Positions 1 to 6,039 of a stretch of 6,308 nucleotides of DNA are shown piece by piece. The notes under the pieces were generated by a model. It made no database searches. It was given only the letters and a program-made list of their open reading frames with translations, and was not told where the DNA came from. Origin of the DNA: Microcaldota archaeon (lineage in GTDB: Archaea; Micrarchaeota; Micrarchaeia; Anstonellales; Bilamarchaeaceae); assembly GCA_023247345.1 (NCBI GenBank), contig JAHFGR010000077.1, positions 1 through 6,308 on the forward strand. Direction: 5' to 3'. The translations under genes and the position numbers were made by a program. Numbering within the stretch: position 1 is the stretch's first letter; every line of letters starts with the position of its first letter.

Positions 1-318
1 ATAATTTTTTAGGTATTCTTGATCTGTTGTTTCCATTAAAATTCGATCATGAACATCGTTTGGGACAATTAATTTTCCTTCTCTTTTGGCTAATGCTAAA
101 GCTTGAAATAAATTTAAATCTTTATGGAATTCAATTACTTGTTTTACTTTCTCCGGATCCATTGATCTTAGCATTTCTCTTCTCGCTCTTAATCGGTCTA
201 TTTCTGTTCCGGTAACTTCTGCCTTTCTTACTTCATGACTTTCAAGTGGGCCGTATCTTTTGAATAGACCATTCGCTTGTGTAACAACAGGAACTATTTT
301 CTCATTAGTAACAATCAT
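1..318 (-). CDS. Partial protein of unrecognised paralogous family (N-terminal 106 residues)
   Basis: The gene starts at an ATG (316-318) and stays open to the left edge, so only its first 106 codons are visible. I do not recognise a named family. Residues 49-94 align without gaps to residues 84-129 of the upstream neighbour (315-1244), with 29 of 46 identical. Shared blocks include MLRS, IEF, ALA, AKREGKLIV and HDRIL. This stretch looks helical and charged, with no signal peptide or membrane segment. The start is supported by an ATGA overlap with the neighbour's stop and by GTGAT (324-328), a match to the archaeal Shine-Dalgarno core, 5 nt before the ATG. This implies co-transcription and probable translational coupling. 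Its C-terminus, where the family seems hypervariable, lies outside the window. Function is unknown. Confidence 0.85.
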   Translation of the reverse strand, partial: MIVTNEKIVPVVTQANGLFKRYGPLESHEVRKAEVTGTEIDRLRARREMLRSMDPEKVKQVIEFHKDLNLFQALALAKREGKLIVPNDVHDRILMETTDQEYLKNY

Positions 319-455
319 TTTGCATCACTTTCTGGCGCTTCTGTGAATGGAAAAAACGCCACTCCGCGAGGACTGAAAGGAAGTTCGTCCAGATTAACGT
401 AACCTGTGGCGCCGGACGAGTAGCCAGCACGCCTGAGAAGACCAATGTAAGTGTA
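315..455 (-). other. Putative hypervariable C-terminal region (DGR-like), copy 1
   Basis: This covers the last 46 codons plus stop of the 315-1244 gene, starting right after the conserved RLD motif. The sense strand is about 50% GC and poor in A. The upstream part of the same gene is AT-rich with mostly A-ending codons. Only a loose skeleton is shared with copy 2 at 5911-6039: Y[IV]GLL, an Arg-x-Gly, one Asn, and G[VM]AF. The residues between are different. Adenine-specific mutagenesis by a diversity-generating retroelement would deplete A in this way, but no template repeat or reverse transcriptase is in view. Ordinary rapid divergence is the alternative. Confidence 0.5.
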
Positions 456-1244
456 ATCTAATCGAAATAAAAGTCTTGCATTTTTTTCTTTTTCTTTTAC
501 TGGTTCTCCTATTGGAATTTTTGTTTCTGGGTCTGTATTGTACCATTTCCGCGATTCTTTTGGGAAGTTTTCTATTAAGTGGATATACGTCTTTTCAGCT
601 TTGATTCCGTATTTGTTTTTTCCTACTTCAATAAATTCAAAATCAGGGTGTTCTATTACTAATGCACAGTCTCTTTTACCTTGGAATTGTTCTGGAACTT
701 CAAATGAAATAGAATATTGGACTTCATCATAACCTTTCAGCCTAAGATTAACTTCCTCGCCAAATGGTTTATCTGGTTTTTCATAAATAACTAAGGTTCC
801 TGTCCGTACCAAATTTACATAGAATTTCTTTAGTAATTCCGTGTTATTGATTCCGTTTAGAATTCTATCATGAATATAATCTGAAACAATTAACTTTCCT
901 TCTCTTTTTGCTGCTGCTAGTGCTTCGAACAAAGTCATTTCTTCTCTGAATTCTATTAATTGTAATGCTTTCTGTGGTGATAAACTTCTTAGCATTTGTC
1001 TTACTTTTCTTGCTTGTTCAACGTATGTTTGACCTGTAACATCTGGTTGTCTTACTGGCTGGCCTACTTCTGGTTTAAATCTTTTGAATGGATTATCGGC
1101 TGCCATAGGCGGTAAGCTATAGGGCGTAGGCTTTAGGCTATAAGGTTTAGGGCTTACTGCTTCTACCCTACTGCTCCCTGCCAAGCTTCCGGCCATTCTC
1201 GCCTCTCGCCGATTGCCTAAAGCATTTACTGCTAATTGTCTCAT
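315..1244 (-). CDS. Unrecognised paralogous-family protein with a divergent GC-rich C-terminus
   Basis: This 309-aa protein belongs to no family I can name. Residues 1-50 are low in complexity and contain a doubled PYSL motif. Residues 81-140 are a charged, probably helical segment shared with the partial gene at 1-318. Residues 145-263 are likely beta-rich and share about two-thirds identity with the partial gene at 5911-6308, including YSISF, QFQGK, CALV, EHPDF, LIENF, a WYNTDPETKIPIGEPV block and AR..RLD. Residues 264-309 diverge sharply and use different codons. No signal peptide or membrane helix is seen, so it is probably cytoplasmic. The start is uncertain. The ATG at 1244 lies about 26 nt after a TATA-like box, which suits a leaderless mRNA. 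The ATG at 1196 has GAGAGG 5 nt upstream. The ATG at 1106 is closest to where homology begins. It is probably a DGR-type target protein (inference). Confidence 0.85.
   Translation of the reverse strand: MRQLAVNALGNRREARMAGSLAGSSRVEAVSPKPYSLKPTPYSLPPMAADNPFKRFKPEVGQPVRQPDVTGQTYVEQARKVRQMLRSLSPQKALQLIEFREEMTLFEALAAAKREGKLIVSDYIHDRILNGINNTELLKKFYVNLVRTGTLVIYEKPDKPFGEEVNLRLKGYDEVQYSISFEVPEQFQGKRDCALVIEHPDFEFIEVGKNKYGIKAEKTYIHLIENFPKESRKWYNTDPETKIPIGEPVKEKEKNARLLFRLDYTYIGLLRRAGYSSGATGYVNLDELPFSPRGVAFFPFTEAPESDAK
1104..1145 (-). repeat. Two tandem 21-bp imperfect repeats in the N-terminal coding region
   Basis: Two in-frame 21-bp units (1125-1145 and 1104-1124) match at 16 of 21 positions. Both have the core TATAGCnTA and encode PYSLKPT and PYSLPPM. 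The ATG that could be the true start (1104-1106) ends the second unit. The surrounding bases, up to about 1156, continue as degenerate variants of the same TAGGCTTTA-like unit. This looks like a short low-complexity or dispersed repeat inserted at the 5' end of the gene rather than conserved protein sequence. Confidence 0.6.
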
Positions 1245-1262
1245 GTCATAGAATTAGTAAAT

Positions 1263-1279
1263 AAGTGTTTATAACACTT
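1263..1279. repeat. Perfect 7-bp inverted repeat with 3-nt loop
   Basis: AAGTGTT and AACACTT flank TAT. The hairpin lies between gyrA and the downstream paralog, 43-27 bp past the gyrA stop. It could be part of a 3' end structure for gyrA, an operator overlapping the TATA-like box, or chance. Neither strand has a strong T-run directly after it. Confidence 0.4.
1267..1274 (-). promoter_or_regulatory. TATA-like box (TTATAAAC) for the 315-1244 gene
   Basis: TTATAAAC on the minus strand is preceded by purine-rich AGAAAGTG, a possible BRE element. Its centre is about 26 nt before the ATG at 1244, the usual archaeal TATA-to-start-site distance, so transcription would begin at or next to the start codon (leaderless). 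The box overlaps a small inverted repeat (1263-1279), and coincidental AT-richness is possible. Confidence 0.45.
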
Positions 1280-1292
1280 TCTAATTTTTGCC

Positions 1293-1308
1293 AGTTTTTC
1301 GAAAAACT
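1293..1308. terminator. gyrA: 16-bp perfect palindrome overlapping the gyrA stop codon
   Basis: The sequence AGTTTTTCGAAAAACT is its own reverse complement and begins inside the gyrA TAG stop (1307-1309). On the gyrA strand the stop is followed immediately by TTTTT, and archaeal terminators often need only a short T-run. The palindrome has no unpaired loop beyond CG and no T-tract after it, so it is not a classical intrinsic terminator. Confidence 0.35.
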
Positions 1309-4300
1309 AGTTAGCATTATTTTCTCCATTCTCTTTGTGAACAACCGCAAGGCTCGCAACTTTCTCTTTTGAATTTTCATCTAATCTGATTATACGAACG
1401 CCTTGTGTATTTCGTCCGATAACAGAAATATCTTTAACTGGAACACGGATTGCTTGGCCAGCAGTAGTTATAACAATTATATCATCTTCATCATTAACGC
1501 TTCTGGCAGCTACAACATTACCATTGCGCCCTTCTGTTTTCATGTTGATAACTCCGCTGCCGCCGCGACCTTGGGCGCGATATTCGTCAATGTGCGTTCG
1601 TTTTCCATATCCGTTTTCAGTGATTGTTAGTATTGTTGGTTTCGTACAAATCGCCAAGCTTACTACTTCATCTTTTTCATCCATGCGAATGCCAATTACA
1701 CCCTGGCCGGTTCTGCCAAGCTCGCGCGCATCATCCTCGCTAAAACGAATCGCTTGTCCGAATTTTGTTGCAATAAGCAATGTTTGCTTTCCGTCTGTTT
1801 TTGAAACATCAACTAGCTGGTCTGCTTCTTTTAACGTAATTGCGATTACACCATTCTTTCTGGGATTATTAAAGTTTGATAAACTTGTTCGCTTAACAAT
1901 GCCTTTCTTTGTAACCATGACCAGAAATTCATCTTCCTTGAACTCTGGCACGCTAATCCAAGAGGTAACTTTTTCTTCTTTTAAATCAAGTAGATTAACT
2001 ATTGTTTTACCAGTTGCATATCTTCCTGATTCTGGAACAGCATAGGCCTTAAGCCAGAATACGCGACCGTGGTCAGTAAAGAATAACATGTAGTTGTGAT
2101 TTTTGGTAACAATAAGATCATTGACAAAATCTTCTTCTTTGGTTTCCGAGCCTATTACTCCTTTACCACCGCGATGCTGCGCGTGGTATTCGTCTAAAGA
2201 AATCCGCTTAATGTAACCTCGCTGCGTAATAACAACTACCACGTCATCATTAGGGATCAGCTCTTCTATAGTCATTTCGTCTTGCGCATCAACAATTACT
2301 GTTCTGCGTGCATCTCCATATTTTTGTTTTATCTCGATTAGCTCGTCTTTGATTATCTTTAGTATTTTATTAATATCAGCAAGCACGTCCTTTAGCCAGG
2401 CTATTTTTTTCTCTAATTCTGCATGCTCTTCATCGATTTTTTGGCGTTCGAGAGAGATTAATCTCTGTAGTTTCATGTCTAAGATCGCATTTGCCTGCTT
2501 TTCGCTTAACGAATAATTGGAAATTAAACCAGAGCGCGCTTCGTTAACATCTTTTCTTGCTTTTAAAAATGCAACAATACTTTCTATCTGGCTTAATGCC
2601 TTGATAATGCCTTGAAGTATATGTGCGCGTTCTTCTGCGACCTTTAATTCGAATAGGCTTCGCTTGCGGACAATTTCTTTTCTGAATTCTATGAACTCCT
2701 TGACCATCTCGTAAATTCCAAGCACTTTTGGCTCTTTATCAAGAAGCACAAGGTTGATTATGCCGAATGTGCTTTCCAACGGAGTATGTACGTATATCTG
2801 ATTTAGTACGACTTCTGCATTTGCATCTCTTGAAAGTTCTATCACAACTTCAATGCCATCGCGATCGCTGCGATCATGCACGCCTCGCACGCCTTCAATG
2901 CGCTTATCCCGGACAGCGTTTGCTATTGATTCGATTATCGAGGTTTTTGTTATCTGGTATGGGATCTCTTTGATTAATATCGTGTGTTTTTTATCATCAA
3001 TCTCACATTTACCTCGAATTTTTATTATTCCTCTTCCGGTTTTATAAGCAGAATAAATTCCTGATTTTCCAATAATCTCTCCACCAGTTGGAAAATCCGG
3101 ACCTTTTACAATTGAAAAGAGCTGTTCTTCGCTTGCACCTTCAATGACTGCAATCGTACCGTCTATTATTTCGCTTAAATTATGCGGCGGAATATTCGTC
3201 GCCATACCAACTGCTATGCCAGAACTTCCGTTTATAAGCAGGTTAGGCACCTTGCTTGGCAATACAACTGGTTCTTGAAGCGTGCCGTCAAAATTCGGAG
3301 TAAAATCTACTGTTTCTTTATCAATGTCGAATAGAATATCATCAGAGATGGATTCCAATTTGCACTCTGTATAACGATATGCGGCTGGATTATCGCCGTC
3401 GATTGAATTATGCACAAAAACTCCTGCAGCTAAAGCGAAATTATGTGTTTCGTTTATAGTCAAATCGTAAACATCTTCAAACTCATCGAGTATCTCAGTT
3501 CGCAGGACTTTGTGATTGTTATTTAGTTCCTGAAGAATAAGGTTTGGGTTATTTTGGAAGTATTTTTCCAATCCGCTCTTCCACTGAGTAGCATGTCTAT
3601 ATGGATAAATATCGTTCCTTATTTTTTCATATACTTCTTCAGAAAGTGGTTGCCCCATATCAAGAAGGTTCCTGCAAATATTCAGGAATTTCATTTTTCC
3701 AGTATTATTTGTAGTGTGGTTCTTATTGCCCTTGATAATTTTTTCTTTCATTGACGTTCGATAAGTTTCATCCTGCCATAATCTTTTCAGAGTTTTTGTT
3801 GCTCTTTGACTAAGTTCCATTCTTTTTTCTGGATGTGCTTCAATATATCTCTTATTTATTTCAGAGAGATTTTTTCGCATTTTTTCTCTGTAATCCTCAT
3901 GCATCCAATTTTCTTTATTTCTTATACTTGTACGTTGGGCAACCTTTGCTCTATTCTCTAATATGCTCCAAAATTTATTCCTGCCAAGAGCTAACTGTTG
4001 TCTATATTTTTCATCTTTCTTATGTCTTTCTGAAGTCAATTCATAATGTAACTTCCAATGCTCTTTCCAATCCATTCTTCGAATGTTAGCTGGATTGTTA
4101 TTTAGCTTGTTAAAGTCTACATGATGTCTTACTCTTCCTGCCGATCTAGCATATACCTCATGCTCCAGATTCCATTCATCAGCTAAGCGATGTGCATATT
4201 CCCAGCTGTTCTCTGGCTGTAAAATCATTTCATACCCTATTACATGCGGATCATCATCCTTAGTGGATACTCTAGTATAGAGTGGCATCAAGGAATCTCC

Positions 4301-4900
4301 TGAACTCAAATCCTTAGCTTCCTTGTAACTTCCATCACGAAGCATGAACTTGTGGTTTAGTGTGCATTTTATCTCCTCACCATTATCTAAAATTACCTTC
4401 ATTATTTGTACATTGTTAATGGTAAGTCGGGGGGTTTTTATCTCACTAATTTTTATTTTCCCGCCTTTATCAACCGTAAAAGTATAATTTATTTTTCCTT
4501 CGAGATCTTCTTTTATTAAATCCTGAAAACTTAGATTTCTCCCGTCTACCAAACGAACTTTGGTGTTTTTTGTAAAGCACCCGAAATTTCCCTGACCTTT
4601 TACAAGGATATACCTAAGGGAAAAATCTTGCGCCATTCTTACTAGAGAATCATAAACCGCCATATCACCGTGCGGATGATAACGTCCAAGAACGTTTCCT
4701 ACTACTGTAGCGCATTTTTTGAATTTAGCACTTGATCGCAAACCTGTTTCCCACATTGAATAAAGAATTCTTCTATGCACTGGCTTTAGTCCATCTCGCA
4801 AATCTGGAATTGCACGACCAACAATTACGCTCATTGCATAGTCAAGATAGCTTTCTCTTAGGTCTTGTTCAATGGTTCTTTCAATGATTGTTTCGGGCAT
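1307..4900 (-). CDS. gyrA: DNA gyrase subunit A, interrupted by an intein
   Basis: GyrA is the breakage-reunion subunit of the A2B2 gyrase that introduces negative supercoils using ATP bound by GyrB. The 1197-aa precursor minus the 391-aa intein (residues 108-498) gives 806 aa, normal for GyrA. Visible landmarks include YLDYAMSVIVGRA, LKPVHRRILY, HPHGD, QGNFG|SIDGD and the catalytic Tyr in YRYTE (Tyr510; Tyr119 after splicing, equivalent to E. coli Tyr122). There is a coiled-coil-rich tower region and a C-terminal domain from about residue 880. That domain has six beta-pinwheel blades and a GyrA box QHRGGKG (908-914), which marks gyrase rather than topoisomerase IV. The position equivalent to E. 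coli Ser83 is Met. I chose the ATG at 4900 because GAGTGA lies 5 nt upstream; an in-frame GTG at 4909 lacks such a site. gyrB is not adjacent; the upstream neighbour is divergent. Confidence 0.97.
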   Translation of the reverse strand: MPETIIERTIEQDLRESYLDYAMSVIVGRAIPDLRDGLKPVHRRILYSMWETGLRSSAKFKKCATVVGNVLGRYHPHGDMAVYDSLVRMAQDFSLRYILVKGQGNFGCFTKNTKVRLVDGRNLSFQDLIKEDLEGKINYTFTVDKGGKIKISEIKTPRLTINNVQIMKVILDNGEEIKCTLNHKFMLRDGSYKEAKDLSSGDSLMPLYTRVSTKDDDPHVIGYEMILQPENSWEYAHRLADEWNLEHEVYARSAGRVRHHVDFNKLNNNPANIRRMDWKEHWKLHYELTSERHKKDEKYRQQLALGRNKFWSILENRAKVAQRTSIRNKENWMHEDYREKMRKNLSEINKRYIEAHPEKRMELSQRATKTLKRLWQDETYRTSMKEKIIKGNKNHTTNNTGKMKFLNICRNLLDMGQPLSEEVYEKIRNDIYPYRHATQWKSGLEKYFQNNPNLILQELNNNHKVLRTEILDEFEDVYDLTINETHNFALAAGVFVHNSIDGDNPAAYRYTECKLESISDDILFDIDKETVDFTPNFDGTLQEPVVLPSKVPNLLINGSSGIAVGMATNIPPHNLSEIIDGTIAVIEGASEEQLFSIVKGPDFPTGGEIIGKSGIYSAYKTGRGIIKIRGKCEIDDKKHTILIKEIPYQITKTSIIESIANAVRDKRIEGVRGVHDRSDRDGIEVVIELSRDANAEVVLNQIYVHTPLESTFGIINLVLLDKEPKVLGIYEMVKEFIEFRKEIVRKRSLFELKVAEERAHILQGIIKALSQIESIVAFLKARKDVNEARSGLISNYSLSEKQANAILDMKLQRLISLERQKIDEEHAELEKKIAWLKDVLADINKILKIIKDELIEIKQKYGDARRTVIVDAQDEMTIEELIPNDDVVVVITQRGYIKRISLDEYHAQHRGGKGVIGSETKEEDFVNDLIVTKNHNYMLFFTDHGRVFWLKAYAVPESGRYATGKTIVNLLDLKEEKVTSWISVPEFKEDEFLVMVTKKGIVKRTSLSNFNNPRKNGVIAITLKEADQLVDVSKTDGKQTLLIATKFGQAIRFSEDDARELGRTGQGVIGIRMDEKDEVVSLAICTKPTILTITENGYGKRTHIDEYRAQGRGGSGVINMKTEGRNGNVVAARSVNDEDDIIVITTAGQAIRVPVKDISVIGRNTQGVRIIRLDENSKEKVASLAVVHKENGENNAN
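3407..4579 (-). mobile_element. GyrA intein (391 aa) with nested HNH homing endonuclease
   Basis: This segment interrupts the otherwise contiguous GyrA motif QGNFG/SIDGD, so both junctions can be read directly. It starts with Cys (residue 108 of the precursor, block A CFTKNTKVRLVDG) and ends VHN before Ser499, the +1 nucleophile. Block B has the TxxH motif (T180-L-N-H183). Block F reads VYDLTINETHNFAL, and block G is GVFVHN with His497-Asn498. All residues needed for standard Cys1 / Asn / Ser+1 protein splicing are present, so splicing is expected to be functional. Its GC content, in the lines I counted, is about 27-33%, against roughly 37-53% in the surrounding gyrA, suggesting later acquisition. 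The mycobacterial GyrA intein sits 12 residues further on, after the catalytic Tyr, so this is a different insertion site. Confidence 0.95.
4046..4126 (-). other. HNH nuclease motif of the intein endonuclease
   Basis: Residues 259-285 of the precursor show the HNH pattern: His259-His260, Asp262, an Asn-Asn-Asn-Pro run (267-270), Asn272, then His281 and His285. It is followed by about 100 charged residues with a loosely repeated unit of the form W-x-[DE]-x-x-Y-R-x-x-M (around 331-340 and 375-384, with a weaker copy near 295-310). These may be DNA-binding helices. The nuclease would cut intein-free gyrA alleles to drive homing. No LAGLIDADG motif is seen. The motif looks intact, so the endonuclease may still be active. 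Confidence 0.85.
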
Positions 4901-4905
4901 ATTTT

Positions 4906-4911
4906 TCACTC
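4906..4911 (-). promoter_or_regulatory. gyrA: Shine-Dalgarno-like GAGTGA deciding the gyrA start
   Basis: GAGTGA on the minus strand differs from the archaeal consensus GAGGTGA by one missing base and lies 5 nt before the ATG at 4898-4900. It overlaps the alternative GTG codon (4907-4909), which itself has no comparable site upstream. This favours the ATG. Confidence 0.55.
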
Positions 4912-4943
4912 TAGTAATTAGTCATTTCCATTCAATAAAATAA

Positions 4944-4951
4944 GTATAAAT
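4944..4951 (-). promoter_or_regulatory. gyrA: Possible gyrA TATA box (ATTTATAC)
   Basis: This is the best TATA-like octamer upstream of gyrA. A start site about 26 nt downstream (near 4921) would give a leader of about 20 nt containing the GAGTGA ribosome site. The segment is AT-rich, and the opposite strand (GTATAAAT) could equally act on the epimerase gene, so the assignment is tentative. Confidence 0.35.
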
Positions 4952-4967
4952 ATTATGTAAAAACAGG

Positions 4968-4975
4968 CTTAAAAG
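4968..4975 (+). promoter_or_regulatory. TATA-like box (CTTAAAAG) for the epimerase gene
   Basis: CTTAAAAG is preceded by purine-rich AAAACAGG, a possible BRE. Its centre is about 26 nt before the ATG at 4998, and no Shine-Dalgarno sequence is visible between them. This fits a leaderless archaeal transcript and matches the spacing seen for the gene at 315-1244. Confidence 0.5.
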
Positions 4976-4997
4976 GGTATCTGTCTACAGTCTATTT

Positions 4998-5909
4998 ATG
5001 AACATTTTAGTGACAGGTGGCGCTGGATTTATAGGCAGTCATTTAGTCGATGCGCTTGCGGAAAAAAATGAAGTCGCGGTTATTGACAATCTTAGCAACG
5101 GCAATATAAAAAATGTAAATAAAAAAGTGCGCTTTGTTAAGAAAGATCTGGTTAAAGATAACCTCGAAAACGAGCTTAACGATTGCGAAATCATTTTTCA
5201 TTTTGCAGCAGATCCAGAAGTGCGAATAAGCGCTGAAAACCCAAGAAGTGGGTTTGAAAATAATGTAACTGCAACATTTCGCTTGCTTGAGGCTTGCAGA
5301 AAAAAGGATGTAAAAAAATTAGTATTTGCTTCTACTTCTACTGTTTATGGCGATGCTAACAAAATTCCAACACCAGAAGGCTACGCGTGCGAACCAATAA
5401 GCAATTATGGCGCAAGCAAACTTGCATGCGAAGCATATCTAACGAGCTATGCGAATTCTTACGGAATAAAAACAACTGTTTTGAGGTATGCGAATATTTT
5501 TGGAGAACGCTCTAATCACGGAGTAATGTATGATTTTTTTCAGAAATTGAAAAATAACAAAAATGAATTGGAAATTCTTGGAAACGGAAAACAGGAAAAA
5601 TCTTATTTGTATGTGAACGATTGCGTAAATGCAACACTGCTTGCAAGCGAAAAACAAAACAAGATTTATGATGTTTTCAATATTGGAAGCGAAGAAAAAC
5701 ATGACGTAGATTACATCGCAAAATTAGCCTGTAAGATAATGAAGGTTAATCCAAAATTAAAATACACTGGGGGCGAACGCGGCTGGATCGGAGATGTTAA
5801 AATAATGCAGCTTGCAGTAGATAAAATAAAAAAATTAGGTTGGAAACAGACTGTTAGTTTTGATGAAGGAGTAAAAAAATATATTGAATGGCTAGGACAC
5901 CAATACTAA
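4998..5909 (+). CDS. NAD-dependent epimerase/dehydratase, UDP-glucose 4-epimerase-like (extended SDR)
   Basis: This complete 303-aa extended short-chain dehydrogenase/reductase is of typical length. The Rossmann nucleotide-binding motif TGGAGFIG is at residues 6-13. Asp30 at the end of beta-2 (IDNLSNG) indicates NAD(H) preference. The catalytic set is Thr113 (in STSTVYG), Tyr137 and Lys141 (YGASK). Later motifs RYANIFG, NGKQEKSYLYVNDCV and GGERGWIGDV resemble archaeal GalE-like epimerases, which interconvert UDP-sugars such as UDP-Glc/UDP-Gal for glycans or glycolipids. The exact substrate cannot be read from the sequence. It is cytoplasmic, with no signal or membrane segment. It is divergent from gyrA and convergent with the next gene, so it is probably transcribed alone. 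The ATG is supported by the glycine motif beginning right after it and by a TATA-like box 26 nt upstream. Confidence 0.93.
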   Translation: MNILVTGGAGFIGSHLVDALAEKNEVAVIDNLSNGNIKNVNKKVRFVKKDLVKDNLENELNDCEIIFHFAADPEVRISAENPRSGFENNVTATFRLLEACRKKDVKKLVFASTSTVYGDANKIPTPEGYACEPISNYGASKLACEAYLTSYANSYGIKTTVLRYANIFGERSNHGVMYDFFQKLKNNKNELEILGNGKQEKSYLYVNDCVNATLLASEKQNKIYDVFNIGSEEKHDVDYIAKLACKIMKVNPKLKYTGGERGWIGDVKIMQLAVDKIKKLGWKQTVSFDEGVKKYIEWLGHQY

Positions 5910-5910
5910 C

Positions 5911-6039
5911 TCATTCTTTCGGCGCGGCCTCTCCGAGGCCAATGAACGCCATCCCGAGACCGACGCCAGGCCAATAGTTGGCATTGACACCACGCCCGCC
6001 GACACCACCGACGCGGACCAGAAGGCCGACGTAAGCGCT
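5911..6039 (-). other. Putative hypervariable C-terminal region (DGR-like), copy 2
   Basis: This is the last 42 codons plus stop of the partial gene, about 64% GC by count. In the 28 codons just before it, 20 end in A. In the first 35 codons of this region none does, and most end in C or T (many GTC, GGT, GGC). The switch occurs immediately after the conserved RLD, exactly as in copy 1. The product is Gly/Val-rich between Y-V-GLL and G-M-AF. A-depletion with NNC/NNT codons is what mutagenised AAC/AAT codons would give in a diversity-generating retroelement target. Confidence 0.55.

Noticed and set aside
27..215. A short plus-strand frame with a membrane-like Leu/Phe-rich product
   Set aside because: It lies opposite the partial paralog at 1-318, whose frame is supported by 29 of 46 identical residues with its neighbour.
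1524..2045. A 173-codon plus-strand open frame opposite the gyrA C-terminal domain
   Set aside because: It is fully antisense to well-conserved GyrA blades, has no recognisable motif, and its length follows from the codon bias of the opposite strand.
3554..4089. Plus-strand hydrophobic-looking open frames opposite the intein
   Set aside because: They mirror the Lys/Glu/Asn-rich intein sequence on the other strand, giving Phe/Leu/Ser-rich shadows. The intein frame has clear splicing and HNH motifs.
1307..4900. ParC (topoisomerase IV) instead of GyrA
   Set aside because: A full six-bladed C-terminal domain with a QHRGGKG GyrA box is present, which identifies gyrase.
5439..5702. An 87-codon minus-strand frame inside the epimerase gene
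   Set aside because: It is antisense to conserved SDR motifs (the YANIFG and YLYVNDCV regions) and has no support of its own.
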